Of a stretch of DNA of 64,000 bases, positions 53,168-62,040 are shown in pieces (within the stretch, counting starts at the first letter, position 1; every line of letters begins with the position of its first letter). Below the pieces are notes generated by a model that was not told where the DNA came from, did no database searches, and saw only the letters and a list, made by a program, of their open reading frames with translations. The stretch is from Cerina litoralis (GTDB lineage: Bacteria; Bacteroidota; Bacteroidia; Flavobacteriales; Flavobacteriaceae). The DNA is taken from assembly GCA_022008415.1 (NCBI GenBank), contig JAIRBC010000024.1, forward strand, positions 1 through 64,000. The letters are read 5' to 3'. The translations under genes and the position numbers were made by a program.

Positions 53168-54673
53168 ATGATGAAATTCTATATTTCAAGTCTTTTAATA
53201 GCAGTATTAATTTTGTTTTCTCATTGTTCAGTCAAGAATAATAAGAAAGTTCCGGACGTATCCTACCTAGTGGAATCAATTGAGATTCCCGATGGACTTA
53301 CTGCTGAAACAGGCGCACTTGACTTTTTGCCTGATGGTAGGCTAGTTGCTTGTTTTCTGCGAGGTGAAGTAATGTTCTATGATCTTAAGACAAAAGAGTG
53401 GAACCTTTTTGCAGCAGGTTTGCATGATCCGCTCGGAGTGTTAGCCATCAGTAATTCAGAACTCCTGGTAATGCAACGCCCTGAATTAACCAGGATAAAA
53501 GACACAGATGGTGATGGGCGGGCAGATCAGTATGAAACAGTAACAGATGGCTTCGGCGTAACAGGTAATTATCATGAATTCAACTATGGTCCCATACGGG
53601 ATAGGGAAGGGAGTTTATTTATCGCCTTGAATTCGGCTTCTGCCGGTGGGGGGGTGAGACCCGAGGTTCGGGGCAGGTTGGATACTTTAGGTCGCAGTGC
53701 GGGCAAAGAAATGTTTTCTGTAGTACCCTACCGTGGCTGGATCATGAAATTAAAAAATGATGGAATATTACAGCCTTACGCAATGGGCTTTCGTTCTCCC
53801 AACGGCCTTGGTTTTGATTTGGAGGGTGATCTGTTTGTTACCGACAACCAGGGAGACTGGGTAGGAACCAGCAAATTGTACCATATCCAGGAAGGGAATT
53901 TCTATGGACACCCTGCAAGCTTGATATGGAAGAAGGGGTGGGATAAAGGCAATCCATTTAATTTGCAGGTGGAGGAATTGAACAACATGAGAACAAAGGC
54001 GGCTGTTTTGTTTCCGCAGGATGTTATCGCCAATTCTCCTACTCAGCCACTCTGTGATGCTACGGAAGGAAAGTTCGGTCCTTTTGCAGGACAGTTATTC
54101 GTAGGTGAGATGAATTCTGCACGCATCGTACGTGTCATGTTGGAAAAAGTAGCCGGACAATTGCAGGGAGCCTGCATACCTTTCATAGATGGCCATGGAT
54201 TAAGGAGGGGGAACAATCGTTTGGCCTTTGCGCCTGATGGAAGCTTGTGGATTGGACAGGCTGCTCACGGATGGGGAGGTGAAACGGGAATTCAGAGGGT
54301 TGTTTTTACAGGCAAGCAGCCCATGGATGTGTATAGCATGAACCTGACTGCAAACGGTTTCGATTTGACCTTTACACAATCCGTTAATGTTGCATCAGCG
54401 CTGAATCCGGATAATTATCAATTTCAAAATTATTATTATGAGTATCATAAAAAATATGGCTCTAAACAAATGGATAAAAAGTCAATTCCTGTTAAGAAAA
54501 TCAAAATATCGCCGGACCATAAACGGGTATCTTTAGAATTGGATATCTTACAAACAGGTTATGTATATCAACTAAATTTAGGAAACATCAAGTCACAAAT
54601 AGGGGATACTTTGGCAAATCGTACTGTATGTTATACATTAAATAATTTAATCGAAGGAGCAGGAGCTAAATAG
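53168..54673 (+). CDS. Sorbosone/glucose-dehydrogenase-like beta-propeller lipoprotein
   Basis: The 501-residue protein has a lipoprotein-like signal (LIAVLILFSHC, modified Cys near 20; the His before it is unusual). A six-bladed propeller of the DUF7133 / membrane-bound dehydrogenase type follows, with ALDFLPDGRLVACFLRGEV, KDTDGDGRAD, FNYGPIRDREGSLFIALN, AMGFRSPNGLGFDLEGDLFVTDNQGDWVGTSKL and NRLAFAPDGSLWIGQ. DTDGDGRAD is an EF-hand-like calcium loop. It may oxidise a sugar using the copper protein encoded upstream as acceptor. No cytochrome c motif (CxxCH) is present, so electrons would leave through copper. Substrate unknown. Confidence 0.75.
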   Translation: MMKFYISSLLIAVLILFSHCSVKNNKKVPDVSYLVESIEIPDGLTAETGALDFLPDGRLVACFLRGEVMFYDLKTKEWNLFAAGLHDPLGVLAISNSELLVMQRPELTRIKDTDGDGRADQYETVTDGFGVTGNYHEFNYGPIRDREGSLFIALNSASAGGGVRPEVRGRLDTLGRSAGKEMFSVVPYRGWIMKLKNDGILQPYAMGFRSPNGLGFDLEGDLFVTDNQGDWVGTSKLYHIQEGNFYGHPASLIWKKGWDKGNPFNLQVEELNNMRTKAAVLFPQDVIANSPTQPLCDATEGKFGPFAGQLFVGEMNSARIVRVMLEKVAGQLQGACIPFIDGHGLRRGNNRLAFAPDGSLWIGQAAHGWGGETGIQRVVFTGKQPMDVYSMNLTANGFDLTFTQSVNVASALNPDNYQFQNYYYEYHKKYGSKQMDKKSIPVKKIKISPDHKRVSLELDILQTGYVYQLNLGNIKSQIGDTLANRTVCYTLNNLIEGAGAK

Positions 54674-54856
54674 CAATAGAAAAAAGTAAGACCGTACTAA
54701 GGGAGTTAGATTACTTATTGCTACATGTAATAAAGAATTACGAAATTGAATTTTCTAGATCAGACGAAAATATCGATTAGAGACAAGTCATTTTACCGCA
54801 AAATTCTGTTGAAGAATTATTGGAAATAATAGTTAATTAGCTAAAATTCTAAGTCA

Positions 54857-55876
54857 GTGAGATTATTTTTGTTAGTATTATTTATTATTGGAGTCTCGAC
54901 TTCGAGTGCCACACGTTATTGTAATTCTGCTCCAGGTCATCCACTATCCTTATTATCGGACAGTATTCTTCCAACCGATAAACAGGATAAATATGACTTT
55001 TCCACGGAAAAAATCATAAATGATCTTGGCGAATTCGATTTGATTATTAATGATAGTACAATAATCTTCGATTCAGCATATGGTAAAATAGATGCTCCCT
55101 TACATTATGGAAGGAGTTTAAATGATTTTAATTTCGACGGGATATATAAGATCATAGATATACGTAATCAATCTTATTACTTTAGGTTTGGATGGGTAAC
55201 ATTTAAAAATGATCAAACTATTTTCAGTAATATAAAATGGCTGAAGGAAGATGTACCCGAGTCAGGTAATTACAAAATATTAACTATTGACTTAAAATTC
55301 AAACAACATGGGCATATTAGTCTATGCACTATTGGTGATAGTCAAACCTGGTGGAATTGTGCTAACAATCTACGTTTGGAATTGAACAATAATCTTCCAG
55401 ATTTATTCTTTGTAGGAAGCAGAACAGATATAAACGGGTACCCGCATGAAGGGGAGGGTGGTAATCGCACCAATCAGGTATTGGATAGAATCAATTATAT
55501 CCCCAAAGCGGATTATTATACATTGTTAATAGGCACCAATGATTGGCAGGACAGTATTGACTCGGCGTTTAAAAATACTATCCAGATATGTAATATTTTA
55601 TTAAAGAAATACCCTCAGTCCAAGATATTATATTTAACGCCTATACCTACTACTAATACAGTAAGAGATCAATTTAACACCAAGCTAGAGGAAAGGCTGA
55701 CTACAACTTTTAAAGCAAATAAGAGTATTGATGTTGTTGATATTGGTGGAAAAATGCGAGAGAACCTGGATTGGTCTAAAGTATATTTACTCAAGGATGG
55801 ATTACATGAAAATCCCGACGGCGTTAAAGTTATGGCTGAATTAATTGCAATTATAATTAAATCAGAACGTAAATGA
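54857..55876 (+). CDS. Secreted SGNH/GDSL-family hydrolase
   Basis: The 339-residue protein starts at GTG with a signal peptide (MRLFLLVLFIIGVSTSSA). After a beta-rich N-terminal domain (about 40-150) the SGNH domain carries block I GDSQ (S162), GGNRTNQVLD, block III GTND (N228) and block V DGLHEN (D314, H317). These enzymes remove acetyl or other ester groups from polysaccharides. Within a SusC/SusD locus this suggests a decorated glycan substrate. The role is inferred from context; the catalytic residues are visible. Confidence 0.85.
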   Translation: MRLFLLVLFIIGVSTSSATRYCNSAPGHPLSLLSDSILPTDKQDKYDFSTEKIINDLGEFDLIINDSTIIFDSAYGKIDAPLHYGRSLNDFNFDGIYKIIDIRNQSYYFRFGWVTFKNDQTIFSNIKWLKEDVPESGNYKILTIDLKFKQHGHISLCTIGDSQTWWNCANNLRLELNNNLPDLFFVGSRTDINGYPHEGEGGNRTNQVLDRINYIPKADYYTLLIGTNDWQDSIDSAFKNTIQICNILLKKYPQSKILYLTPIPTTNTVRDQFNTKLEERLTTTFKANKSIDVVDIGGKMRENLDWSKVYLLKDGLHENPDGVKVMAELIAIIIKSERK

Positions 55877-56007
55877 GCATATAGTATGAAATCAAAAACA
55901 TTTATGGTTCAGTATCAAAGTCAATAAAATTATTTAATCGAATAATGAGCTTATTGAACTGAATTTATAATAATCAATAAAAACCCACATAAAAAATAAC
56001 AGATACC

Positions 56008-57084
56008 ATGAAAGCACTATACGATCGTCGAAATTTTATTAAAACTTCTTCTGTTGCAGGTATTGGTCTTGGTATTTCAGGAAGTATCCTACCATTATAT
56101 AGTAGAGGAATGTCCTCGACAACTGGAAAGAGGGTCGGGATCATCGGGTTGGATACATCTCACTGTGTAAAATTTACAAAAGAGATAAATTCTTTTAATG
56201 GATCTTCAAAATTAGGAGGATATAAGGTTGTTGCTGCTTACCCGCAGGGGAGCCTGGATATAGAATCTTCAACAAAACGGATTCCGGGCTACACTGAAGA
56301 AGTGAGGAAAATGGGAGTTGAGATAGTGGATAGCATACCATCATTGTTGGAAAAGGTGGATTTAATATTGTTAGAAACCAATGACGGCAGGCGGCATCTT
56401 GAACAGTCGATTCCGGTATTAAAAGCAGGGAAACCGATGTTTATTGATAAACCCATTGCAGCTTCACTATCGGATGCGATTGTAATAGTTGAAGTAGCAA
56501 AACATTATAAGGCACCTTTTTTTTCTTCTTCGTCCTTAAGATTTATGTCTAGTGTGCAAGATATAGTCAATGGAAAGATAGGGAAGGTATTGGGTGCTGA
56601 TGTTTATAGTCCTTATATATTGGAAAAAACCCATCCAGATTTTTTTTGGTATGGTATCCATGGTGTGGAGATGCTTTATTCACTTATGGGTCGCGGATGT
56701 AAGACGTTAACCCGTTTTCATACTGACGGTGCCGAGGTTGTAGTAGGCACATGGGATGATGGGCGTTTAGGAACATTACGTTGTATGCATCCACAAAAGA
56801 ATATTTATGGAACTCCAGATGGTGAATTTGGCGGTATAGCTTTTGGTGAAACGGGAGATGCCGTTGTAGGTCCTTTTGAAGGTTACAATCCGCTATTGAT
56901 CGAGATTATTAAATTTTTCCAAACTTCCATATCGCCTGTAAATGAAGAAGTAACACTTGAAATCTGTGCCTTTATGGAAGCTGCGGACGAGAGCAAACGA
57001 AGAAATGGGGCTTCTGTAGTTCTGGATGAGATTTGGTCTAAAGCGAAAAGAGATGCGCAAAAAAAGCTGAAAAATTTGATTTAA
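56008..57084 (+). CDS. Tat-exported Gfo/Idh/MocA-family oxidoreductase
   Basis: The 358-residue protein opens with a twin-arginine signal (RRNFIKTSSVAGIGLG). A Rossmann domain follows (GKRVGIIGLDTSHCVKFTKE, about 40-160) with the EKP-like DKP segment (FIDKPIAASLSDA), then the Gfo/Idh C-terminal domain with HGVEMLYSLMGRGCKTLTR. Such enzymes oxidise or reduce sugars with tightly bound NAD(P); Tat export suggests a folded, cofactor-loaded periplasmic enzyme. In this cluster it may act on the same sugar as the copper protein and propeller. The cofactor glycine motif is GLDTSH rather than GxGxxG, which is known in part of the family. Confidence 0.85.
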   Translation: MKALYDRRNFIKTSSVAGIGLGISGSILPLYSRGMSSTTGKRVGIIGLDTSHCVKFTKEINSFNGSSKLGGYKVVAAYPQGSLDIESSTKRIPGYTEEVRKMGVEIVDSIPSLLEKVDLILLETNDGRRHLEQSIPVLKAGKPMFIDKPIAASLSDAIVIVEVAKHYKAPFFSSSSLRFMSSVQDIVNGKIGKVLGADVYSPYILEKTHPDFFWYGIHGVEMLYSLMGRGCKTLTRFHTDGAEVVVGTWDDGRLGTLRCMHPQKNIYGTPDGEFGGIAFGETGDAVVGPFEGYNPLLIEIIKFFQTSISPVNEEVTLEICAFMEAADESKRRNGASVVLDEIWSKAKRDAQKKLKNLI

Positions 57085-57354
57085 AATGAAATTTGATTTC
57101 TTACACTGTGTCTGACAATAAAGTAAAGAATAGAAGCTGCTGGATAATAGAGGTTTTTATTGTGCATTAGGATGATTTTACATTGCTTTTTAGGAGTAGA
57201 AAATTATGTGACAAGCCTTATATTTTGAGAAAGAAATAGTTCTAAGTTCATGTATGCAATTGATTAGCCGCAGTGTTGTTCTTGTTGCAAACAGGACTTA
57301 GGAATTGAATTAAATTGTATCACGATAATATTGTAAAATACTTAAAGTCTAAAT

Positions 57355-58440
57355 ATGTATACTTATAGTCGCTTTTTCAGTTTCCTTATTTTGTTCTTAA
57401 TGTGTACTCTGATTTGTTTTGCACAGGATGAGCGGATGTTCAAGATATTTCAGTTTCCTCCTAACATGATTCCCACAATTGATGGAGAAATGGGTGATTG
57501 GGATATAGTTGGAGAGGAATATAGCGTGGGGCTCGATCAATTGACTGATGACAGAGACAGTAACATACATATGGCGGATCCTAAGAACTTGGATGTAAAA
57601 GTAAAAGTTGGTTGGGTGAAAGGAATGAACAGGTTATATGTTCTTTATCAGGCCTATGATGATTATTGGGACTTTTCACGCCCGGATCGTCATAATGATA
57701 TTTTCGAATTGGTGGTCGATGGCGATCGTTCAGGTGGCCCTTTTATTAATCCTTTTCGGCCGGTTAAAAATGTAGATTTAATGGAGGCTTACTTTTCTTT
57801 CCAGGGAGTGCAAGCGCAAAATTATCATATTTATACACCTGCCGTAGGAAAGGAATGGGCGTTTGTTTGGGGAACTCAACAATGGATTAAAAGACTGCCC
57901 TTTGCCAATGCTTCTTATAAGTATGATTTTAGTCCAGGTGATTCGGGAAAGTTAATATTAGAGTTCTGGATAACCCCATTTGATTATGCAGGCTCGGAAG
58001 GACCTTCCCGTGCGATAGAATCAGTGTTGACTGAGAATAAAAATATTGGTCTCAGTTGGGCAGTTCTCGACTATGATGATGTGCGGGCTAAGGATTATAA
58101 TGGGTTCTGGAATCTTAGCAAGAAACGGGAGATGTATGGGGACGCTTCTTTCCTACTTCCTTTTCGTTTGATGCCATTAGAGAACAGGTTTGACAAATCT
58201 ATTGATGCACAATGGTCATTTTCTGTAGTGGACATGAACAGACGTGTAGTTTCCTTTTCTGACGAATCCTCTGGCAACATTACCTCCTGGACTTGGGATT
58301 TTGGCGACGGTGAAGTTTCTAATGAACAACATCCTATCCATAAGTATTCTAAACCCGACCTTTATTCTGTCATTTTATGGATAGAAGGTCCTTTAGGAAA
58401 ATCGCACATGGCTAAAGTTCGAGAGGTTGTTCTGAAATAA
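57355..58440 (+). CDS. Secreted CBM9-like/PKD-domain protein
   Basis: The 361-residue protein has a signal peptide ending near CFA-Q. A beta-sandwich domain (about 30-260) with PTIDGEMGDWDIVGEEYSV, LYVLYQAYDDYWDFSRPDRHNDIFELVVDGDRSGG resembles CBM9-like sugar-binding domains. The C-terminal PKD domain (about 275-361) has VVSFSDESSGNITSWTWDFGDGEVS and HKYSKPDLYSVIL. It probably binds carbohydrate at the cell surface and does no catalysis. It lies 270 bases after the oxidoreductase gene; that gap shows no gene. Confidence 0.78.
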   Translation: MYTYSRFFSFLILFLMCTLICFAQDERMFKIFQFPPNMIPTIDGEMGDWDIVGEEYSVGLDQLTDDRDSNIHMADPKNLDVKVKVGWVKGMNRLYVLYQAYDDYWDFSRPDRHNDIFELVVDGDRSGGPFINPFRPVKNVDLMEAYFSFQGVQAQNYHIYTPAVGKEWAFVWGTQQWIKRLPFANASYKYDFSPGDSGKLILEFWITPFDYAGSEGPSRAIESVLTENKNIGLSWAVLDYDDVRAKDYNGFWNLSKKREMYGDASFLLPFRLMPLENRFDKSIDAQWSFSVVDMNRRVVSFSDESSGNITSWTWDFGDGEVSNEQHPIHKYSKPDLYSVILWIEGPLGKSHMAKVREVVLK

Positions 58441-58556
58441 GCGTTGCAATATTTATCATTATTTCATTGGTGAGTTGATTGAAATAATGATGCATTCAAT
58501 AAATTTAAATTTCAATTCACTGCATTTAGGATTTAAACAGAAAAATACATATTCAA

Positions 58557-59579
58557 ATGAAAGTAATTATCAATCGATTAAAATGCTATTTACCAATTGC
58601 TATGATGTTTGTGCTGATTTTCCAGACGAATACAGCTCAAGCAGAAAACAAAGTCACCATAGCAACAATTGGAGGTTCTCCAACAATTAATAAAAACCAG
58701 GCACCAGAAGAACAGGTTAAACAAATGATTAATTTCTGGCGTGGACAATTAATGCAGGTATTATATTCAAAAGTTGATTTGATTGTTTTAACTGAAGTAA
58801 GTGATGTTCCAGAAGGTCAGAATGCGGTAGAAAGAATGCAGTATCTTAAAGTAAGGCAAAATCGGTTACTGGATTATTTTGCCTCTGTAGCAAAAGATAA
58901 TAATTGCTATATCGCATTCGGTTCGATACGTGAAACAAATGATGGTCTTCGAAATTCCCTGATTTTACTTGACAGAAAAGGAAAAGTTGTGGGCATTTAC
59001 AACAAAAACTTCCCAACCATTCCCGAAATGGACGAAGGTATTAAGCCAGGTAGCGAGATTTCGATTATTCAATGTGACTTTGGAAAGGTAGCGTTAGCCA
59101 TTTGTTTTGATTTAAATTTTGACGAATTGCGTGAGCAGTATGCCAAAGAAAAACCAGATATAGTATTATTTTCTTCAGTATACCACGGTGGCCTGATGCA
59201 GGGTATTTGGGCCTATTCATGCCGGTCTTACTTTGTAGGAGCAATTGGGAGTAGTGAAAATCCTTCGGAGATTCTTAATCCTTTGGGGGAAGTTGTTGCT
59301 ACAAGTACGAACTATTTTAATTATACAAAGGCAACTATAAATTTGGATTATAAGCTTGTCCATCTCGATTTCAATTGGGCTAAACTTACTATGCTAAAGG
59401 CTAAATATGGCAACGCAGTCACTATTCACGATCCCGGAAGGGTTGGAGCTGTTATGATCACCAGTGAAGATAAGAATATAAGTGCCTCTCAAATGGTTCA
59501 GGAATTTGATATTGAGCTTTTGGATGATTATTTTAACCGGTCAAGAGCAGTAAGAAGTAAGCACATAATCATGAATTAA
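58557..59579 (+). CDS. Exported carbon-nitrogen hydrolase (nitrilase superfamily)
   Basis: The 340-residue protein has a signal peptide (up to about residue 28, TAQA). The nitrilase fold follows with the full triad E80 (VLTEVSD), K150 (YNKNFP) and C183 (AICFDLNFDE). Nitrilase-superfamily enzymes hydrolyse amides or nitriles; an exported member in a glycan locus could remove an amide-linked group or use an amidated sugar. Most relatives are cytoplasmic, so export is noteworthy. An upstream overlapping frame from 58475 is non-coding. Confidence 0.82.
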   Translation: MKVIINRLKCYLPIAMMFVLIFQTNTAQAENKVTIATIGGSPTINKNQAPEEQVKQMINFWRGQLMQVLYSKVDLIVLTEVSDVPEGQNAVERMQYLKVRQNRLLDYFASVAKDNNCYIAFGSIRETNDGLRNSLILLDRKGKVVGIYNKNFPTIPEMDEGIKPGSEISIIQCDFGKVALAICFDLNFDELREQYAKEKPDIVLFSSVYHGGLMQGIWAYSCRSYFVGAIGSSENPSEILNPLGEVVATSTNYFNYTKATINLDYKLVHLDFNWAKLTMLKAKYGNAVTIHDPGRVGAVMITSEDKNISASQMVQEFDIELLDDYFNRSRAVRSKHIIMN

Positions 59580-59842
59580 AGCAAGTTGTCAGATGTAATA
59601 ATAACGAGAAAGAATAGTTTTTGGTTTCCATACTTAAAAATTTAATCAATGTTCAAAGGCGGTAAATAAATATAGTTTTTAGTATAAGATCTGTAACTAC
59701 AATACACCATAATGATGATAAGATGAAGGTAAGTGAAAGTGAGACAAGATAAGAAACCATTAATTGGCTCTATTTTGATGGTCGTCACGGCACTGACATT
59801 GAGTAAAACGTAAATCAGGGTGATGGGGTTTTGATTTTTAGA

Positions 59843-60229
59843 TTATTGAGGAGCATCAAAAATAAAAAAATGAATGTATCTTGAATAAATCATTTTGGAT
59901 ATGTTCCAAAATAGATTTACTAAATTTTTTGTATTATAATTATACAGAAACGAATCCAGGAGATTTCTAGAATTTTTATGTTGGTTCGAATCTTGCTGTC
60001 CGGCAGGGCGGCCTTGGGCGACGTTGAGCCCTTCCATAAGCTTGTGGTCAGTGTACCCTGAACAATTCTTTAAAAACATCAGGGTCAGTTTGCCCTTGGG
60101 GGAGAAAATGGCGGAAGGCCACTTTTTGGGATTCCACATTCCGAAGGCGGATATCAGTTCGTCCCAAGGGACGGCGAAATTGATTTTGCCCTGATTGCTC
60201 TCAAGAAATTGGGAGTAAAAGACATCGAA
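59843..60229 (-). pseudogene. Transposase N-terminal remnant (IS5/IS1182-like, DUF772 type)
   Basis: The leftward frame from 60229 reads FDVFYSQFLESNQGKINFAVPWDELISAFG and then SPKGKLTLMFLKNCSGYTDHKLMEGLN. This resembles the N-terminal domain of IS transposases with the P-W-(D/E)-x-L and GKL.LMFLK...S...L...LN pattern. After about 60020 the similarity stops and the frame runs into AT-rich sequence, so the DDE catalytic core is missing. No inverted repeats are recognised. It is a dead IS fragment between the nitrilase gene and the regulator. Confidence 0.65.
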
Positions 60230-60306
60230 CTGTTATATTTGGAAAGAAAATGTGATAGCCTTGCTAAAATCTGGATAATCTTCGAACTTTTGTCATGGTA
60301 TTTAAG

Positions 60307-60352
60307 ATAAAACCCCGTTTTTCAAACTAAATACTCCTTTTCGGGGTTTTAT
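60307..60352. terminator. Bidirectional stem-loop terminator
   Basis: ATAAAACCCCG (60307-60317) pairs perfectly with CGGGGTTTTAT (60342-60352). The A- and T-rich stem ends allow termination in either direction. It lies 85 bases beyond the stop of the leftward regulator gene. Confidence 0.7.
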
Positions 60353-60436
60353 TACAACTTAAGAACTAGATTTACAAGTAATTATGCTACTTCTGAAGGT
60401 GCCTAACTAATGCTAGGAAATGATTCAAAGACTATA

Positions 60437-61468
60437 TCAAAAAGTACTTCTTCTAATAAGTTTAAAATCGCATTTTATCTTTTTGATTGATTTTTCCAGG
60501 ATCATTTCCGCTGCTATACGGCCCATTTGCTCAAAATCGGTTGATAGAACGGAAAGACCGTTAAGGATTATTTCATTGATAGGTGATTCGTTATAAGATA
60601 TAAGGCCTATATCTCTACCTATTTCATAACCTTTCTGTTTGGCTACGCGAATTAAGTTTATTAATTCATGATCCATTTGACTGTTCAAAATTAAATAGAC
60701 TTCATTTTTTTGTATTCTATTAGAGCTAATATTTGAGATAATTTCATAATCTATTCCATAATTCACACAGAATTTTATTATGCCTTTTATAATAAATGAA
60801 GCGTATAAGCTACTTGGCATTGCGATAATATTGAGCTTATTAAAGCTTTTAATTTCCTTTAAACCCTGAAAAAGCCCATCATATATATCGTTTTCATAAT
60901 CTTGGTAAACCGCACTAAAATTTCCTGGAAGGTTAAAAATATTACGATCTAACAGCAATAATTTTCGGTTTGGAACTCTCCCCAAAGCATTGATCGCTCT
61001 TGTTTGAATTACCGAATCTAAAGGAAAATGTGGAGTGATTACATAGTAATCATAGGAATCCAAAACTTGATCAAGGAAATGCTCAAATACTTCGATATCT
61101 TGATTGAACAACCTTATATTTATTTCAGCCTTATTCCCCATCACCCTATAAAAGGAATTAAGCAAAACATGCTTGTATGTACTTAGCTTATCCAGTAGGA
61201 GCAAAACCTTAATTCTCCCATTTCCTTCCTTGGAAACAAAGTACCCTTTTCCCTGTGTAGATTCCAATACTTCGTTATCTCTTAGTATTATATAAGCCTT
61301 TTTAACTGTTTCTTTTGAAATTTGAAGCTTTGTTGATAAATCATTAAGAGATGGGACGAAGTCACCTTTTTTAAGAACGCCAGTATCAATCAGATGATGA
61401 ATGTTGTTTATTAACTGCTTATATATTGGAATATTTGATTCCAAATTAACTTCGATCTTGGATATCAT
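60437..61468 (-). CDS. GntR-type regulator with LacI-like sugar-sensing domain
   Basis: The 343-residue protein has an N-terminal GntR winged helix (about 1-75): IPIYKQLINNIHHLIDTGVLKKGDFVPSLNDLSTKLQISKETVKKAYIILRDNEVL and GKGYFVSKEG in the usual order. A periplasmic-binding-protein-like sensor (about 90-340) with YQDYENDIYDGLFQGLKEI, IGLISYNESPINEIILNGLSVLSTDFEQMGRIAAEMIL resembles LacI effector domains. Such hybrids control sugar-use genes in Bacteroidota by releasing DNA when an effector binds. It is divergent from the decayed second SusC copy, and the same repeat motif lies there and at the intact susC promoter. Confidence 0.88.
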   Translation of the reverse strand: MISKIEVNLESNIPIYKQLINNIHHLIDTGVLKKGDFVPSLNDLSTKLQISKETVKKAYIILRDNEVLESTQGKGYFVSKEGNGRIKVLLLLDKLSTYKHVLLNSFYRVMGNKAEINIRLFNQDIEVFEHFLDQVLDSYDYYVITPHFPLDSVIQTRAINALGRVPNRKLLLLDRNIFNLPGNFSAVYQDYENDIYDGLFQGLKEIKSFNKLNIIAMPSSLYASFIIKGIIKFCVNYGIDYEIISNISSNRIQKNEVYLILNSQMDHELINLIRVAKQKGYEIGRDIGLISYNESPINEIILNGLSVLSTDFEQMGRIAAEMILEKSIKKIKCDFKLIRRSTF

Positions 61469-61487
61469 TTGCTTAATTATTCAATCA

Positions 61488-61512
61488 ATTGTAAAAATAC
61501 ATTGTAAAAATA
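61488..61512. repeat. Two adjacent 12-base direct repeats upstream of the GntR gene
   Basis: ATTGTAAAAATA occurs at 61488-61499 and again at 61501-61512, separated by one base. They lie 20-45 bases upstream of the regulator start and could be a promoter duplication or an autoregulatory site. Confidence 0.5.
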
Positions 61513-61544
61513 AATTTGTTAATACAAAAAAACATAGAAATAAT

Positions 61545-61600
61545 TTGGAAAACTAATAATTTACCCTATTTTTGACACCACACCACACCACACCATTATA
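61545..61600 (+). promoter_or_regulatory. Second ACACC-repeat promoter, upstream of the decayed SusC copy
   Basis: TTG (61545-61547) and TATTTTTG (61567-61574) are spaced by exactly 19 bases and match the TTG/TAnnTTTG consensus. ACACCACACCACACCACACC follows from 61575, four tandem copies of the 5-mer ACACC. The layout and spacing equal those at 43627-43673. Together with the neighbouring GntR gene this supports a shared operator. Confidence 0.68.
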
Positions 61601-61630
61601 AATATAGCGAATATTAGTCAACCGGTAACA

Positions 61631-61932
61631 GTGAACAACCAATTTTCTTACCAGCTTTTAAACTTTATAGTGAAATCTGTAATATTCTTTTTTTGTTGCT
61701 ATTAGCTGTTCATTATGATTATAGTCTATGCCAATCTGTTTATGACACTATTAAAGATAATAAAGGCTTATGGTTAGCTGGAGTTTCAGTCTCAAAGAAA
61801 GGTTTTAACACCAGGGCCATAATTAATTTCGATGGCAGCTTTTCCATAATGGAAAATCAACTAGTTTTCTTGGATTTCGAATCCGTAATCGTAGATCCAT
61901 TAAGCTTGTTAGACAAGAAAGATCGAAGATAA
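61631..61932 (+). pseudogene. Decayed SusC N-terminus
   Basis: From GTG at 61631 the frame reads MNNQFSYQLLNFIVKSV then FFFCCY and stops. One frame over, the expected signal end and domain continue: LLLAVHYDYSLCQSVYDTIKDNKG, AGVSVSKKGFNT and NFDGSFSI. These match the start of SusC proteins (signal, then carboxypeptidase-regulatory domain with DFDGNFSI). The shift lies at a T7 run (61688-61694). After LVFLDFE the similarity ends and a stop follows at 61932. The rest of SusC and all of SusD are missing, so this is the relic of a second SusC/SusD pair. Confidence 0.75.
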
Positions 61933-62040
61933 CTTTAGTAACAAAGATTAACGCATAACAAACTAGAGCTTAAATATATTGTCAAATGCATTGAACTTTA
62001 ACAGACCTTTTGTTTCCGGCATTACCCTTAATTTATTCTT

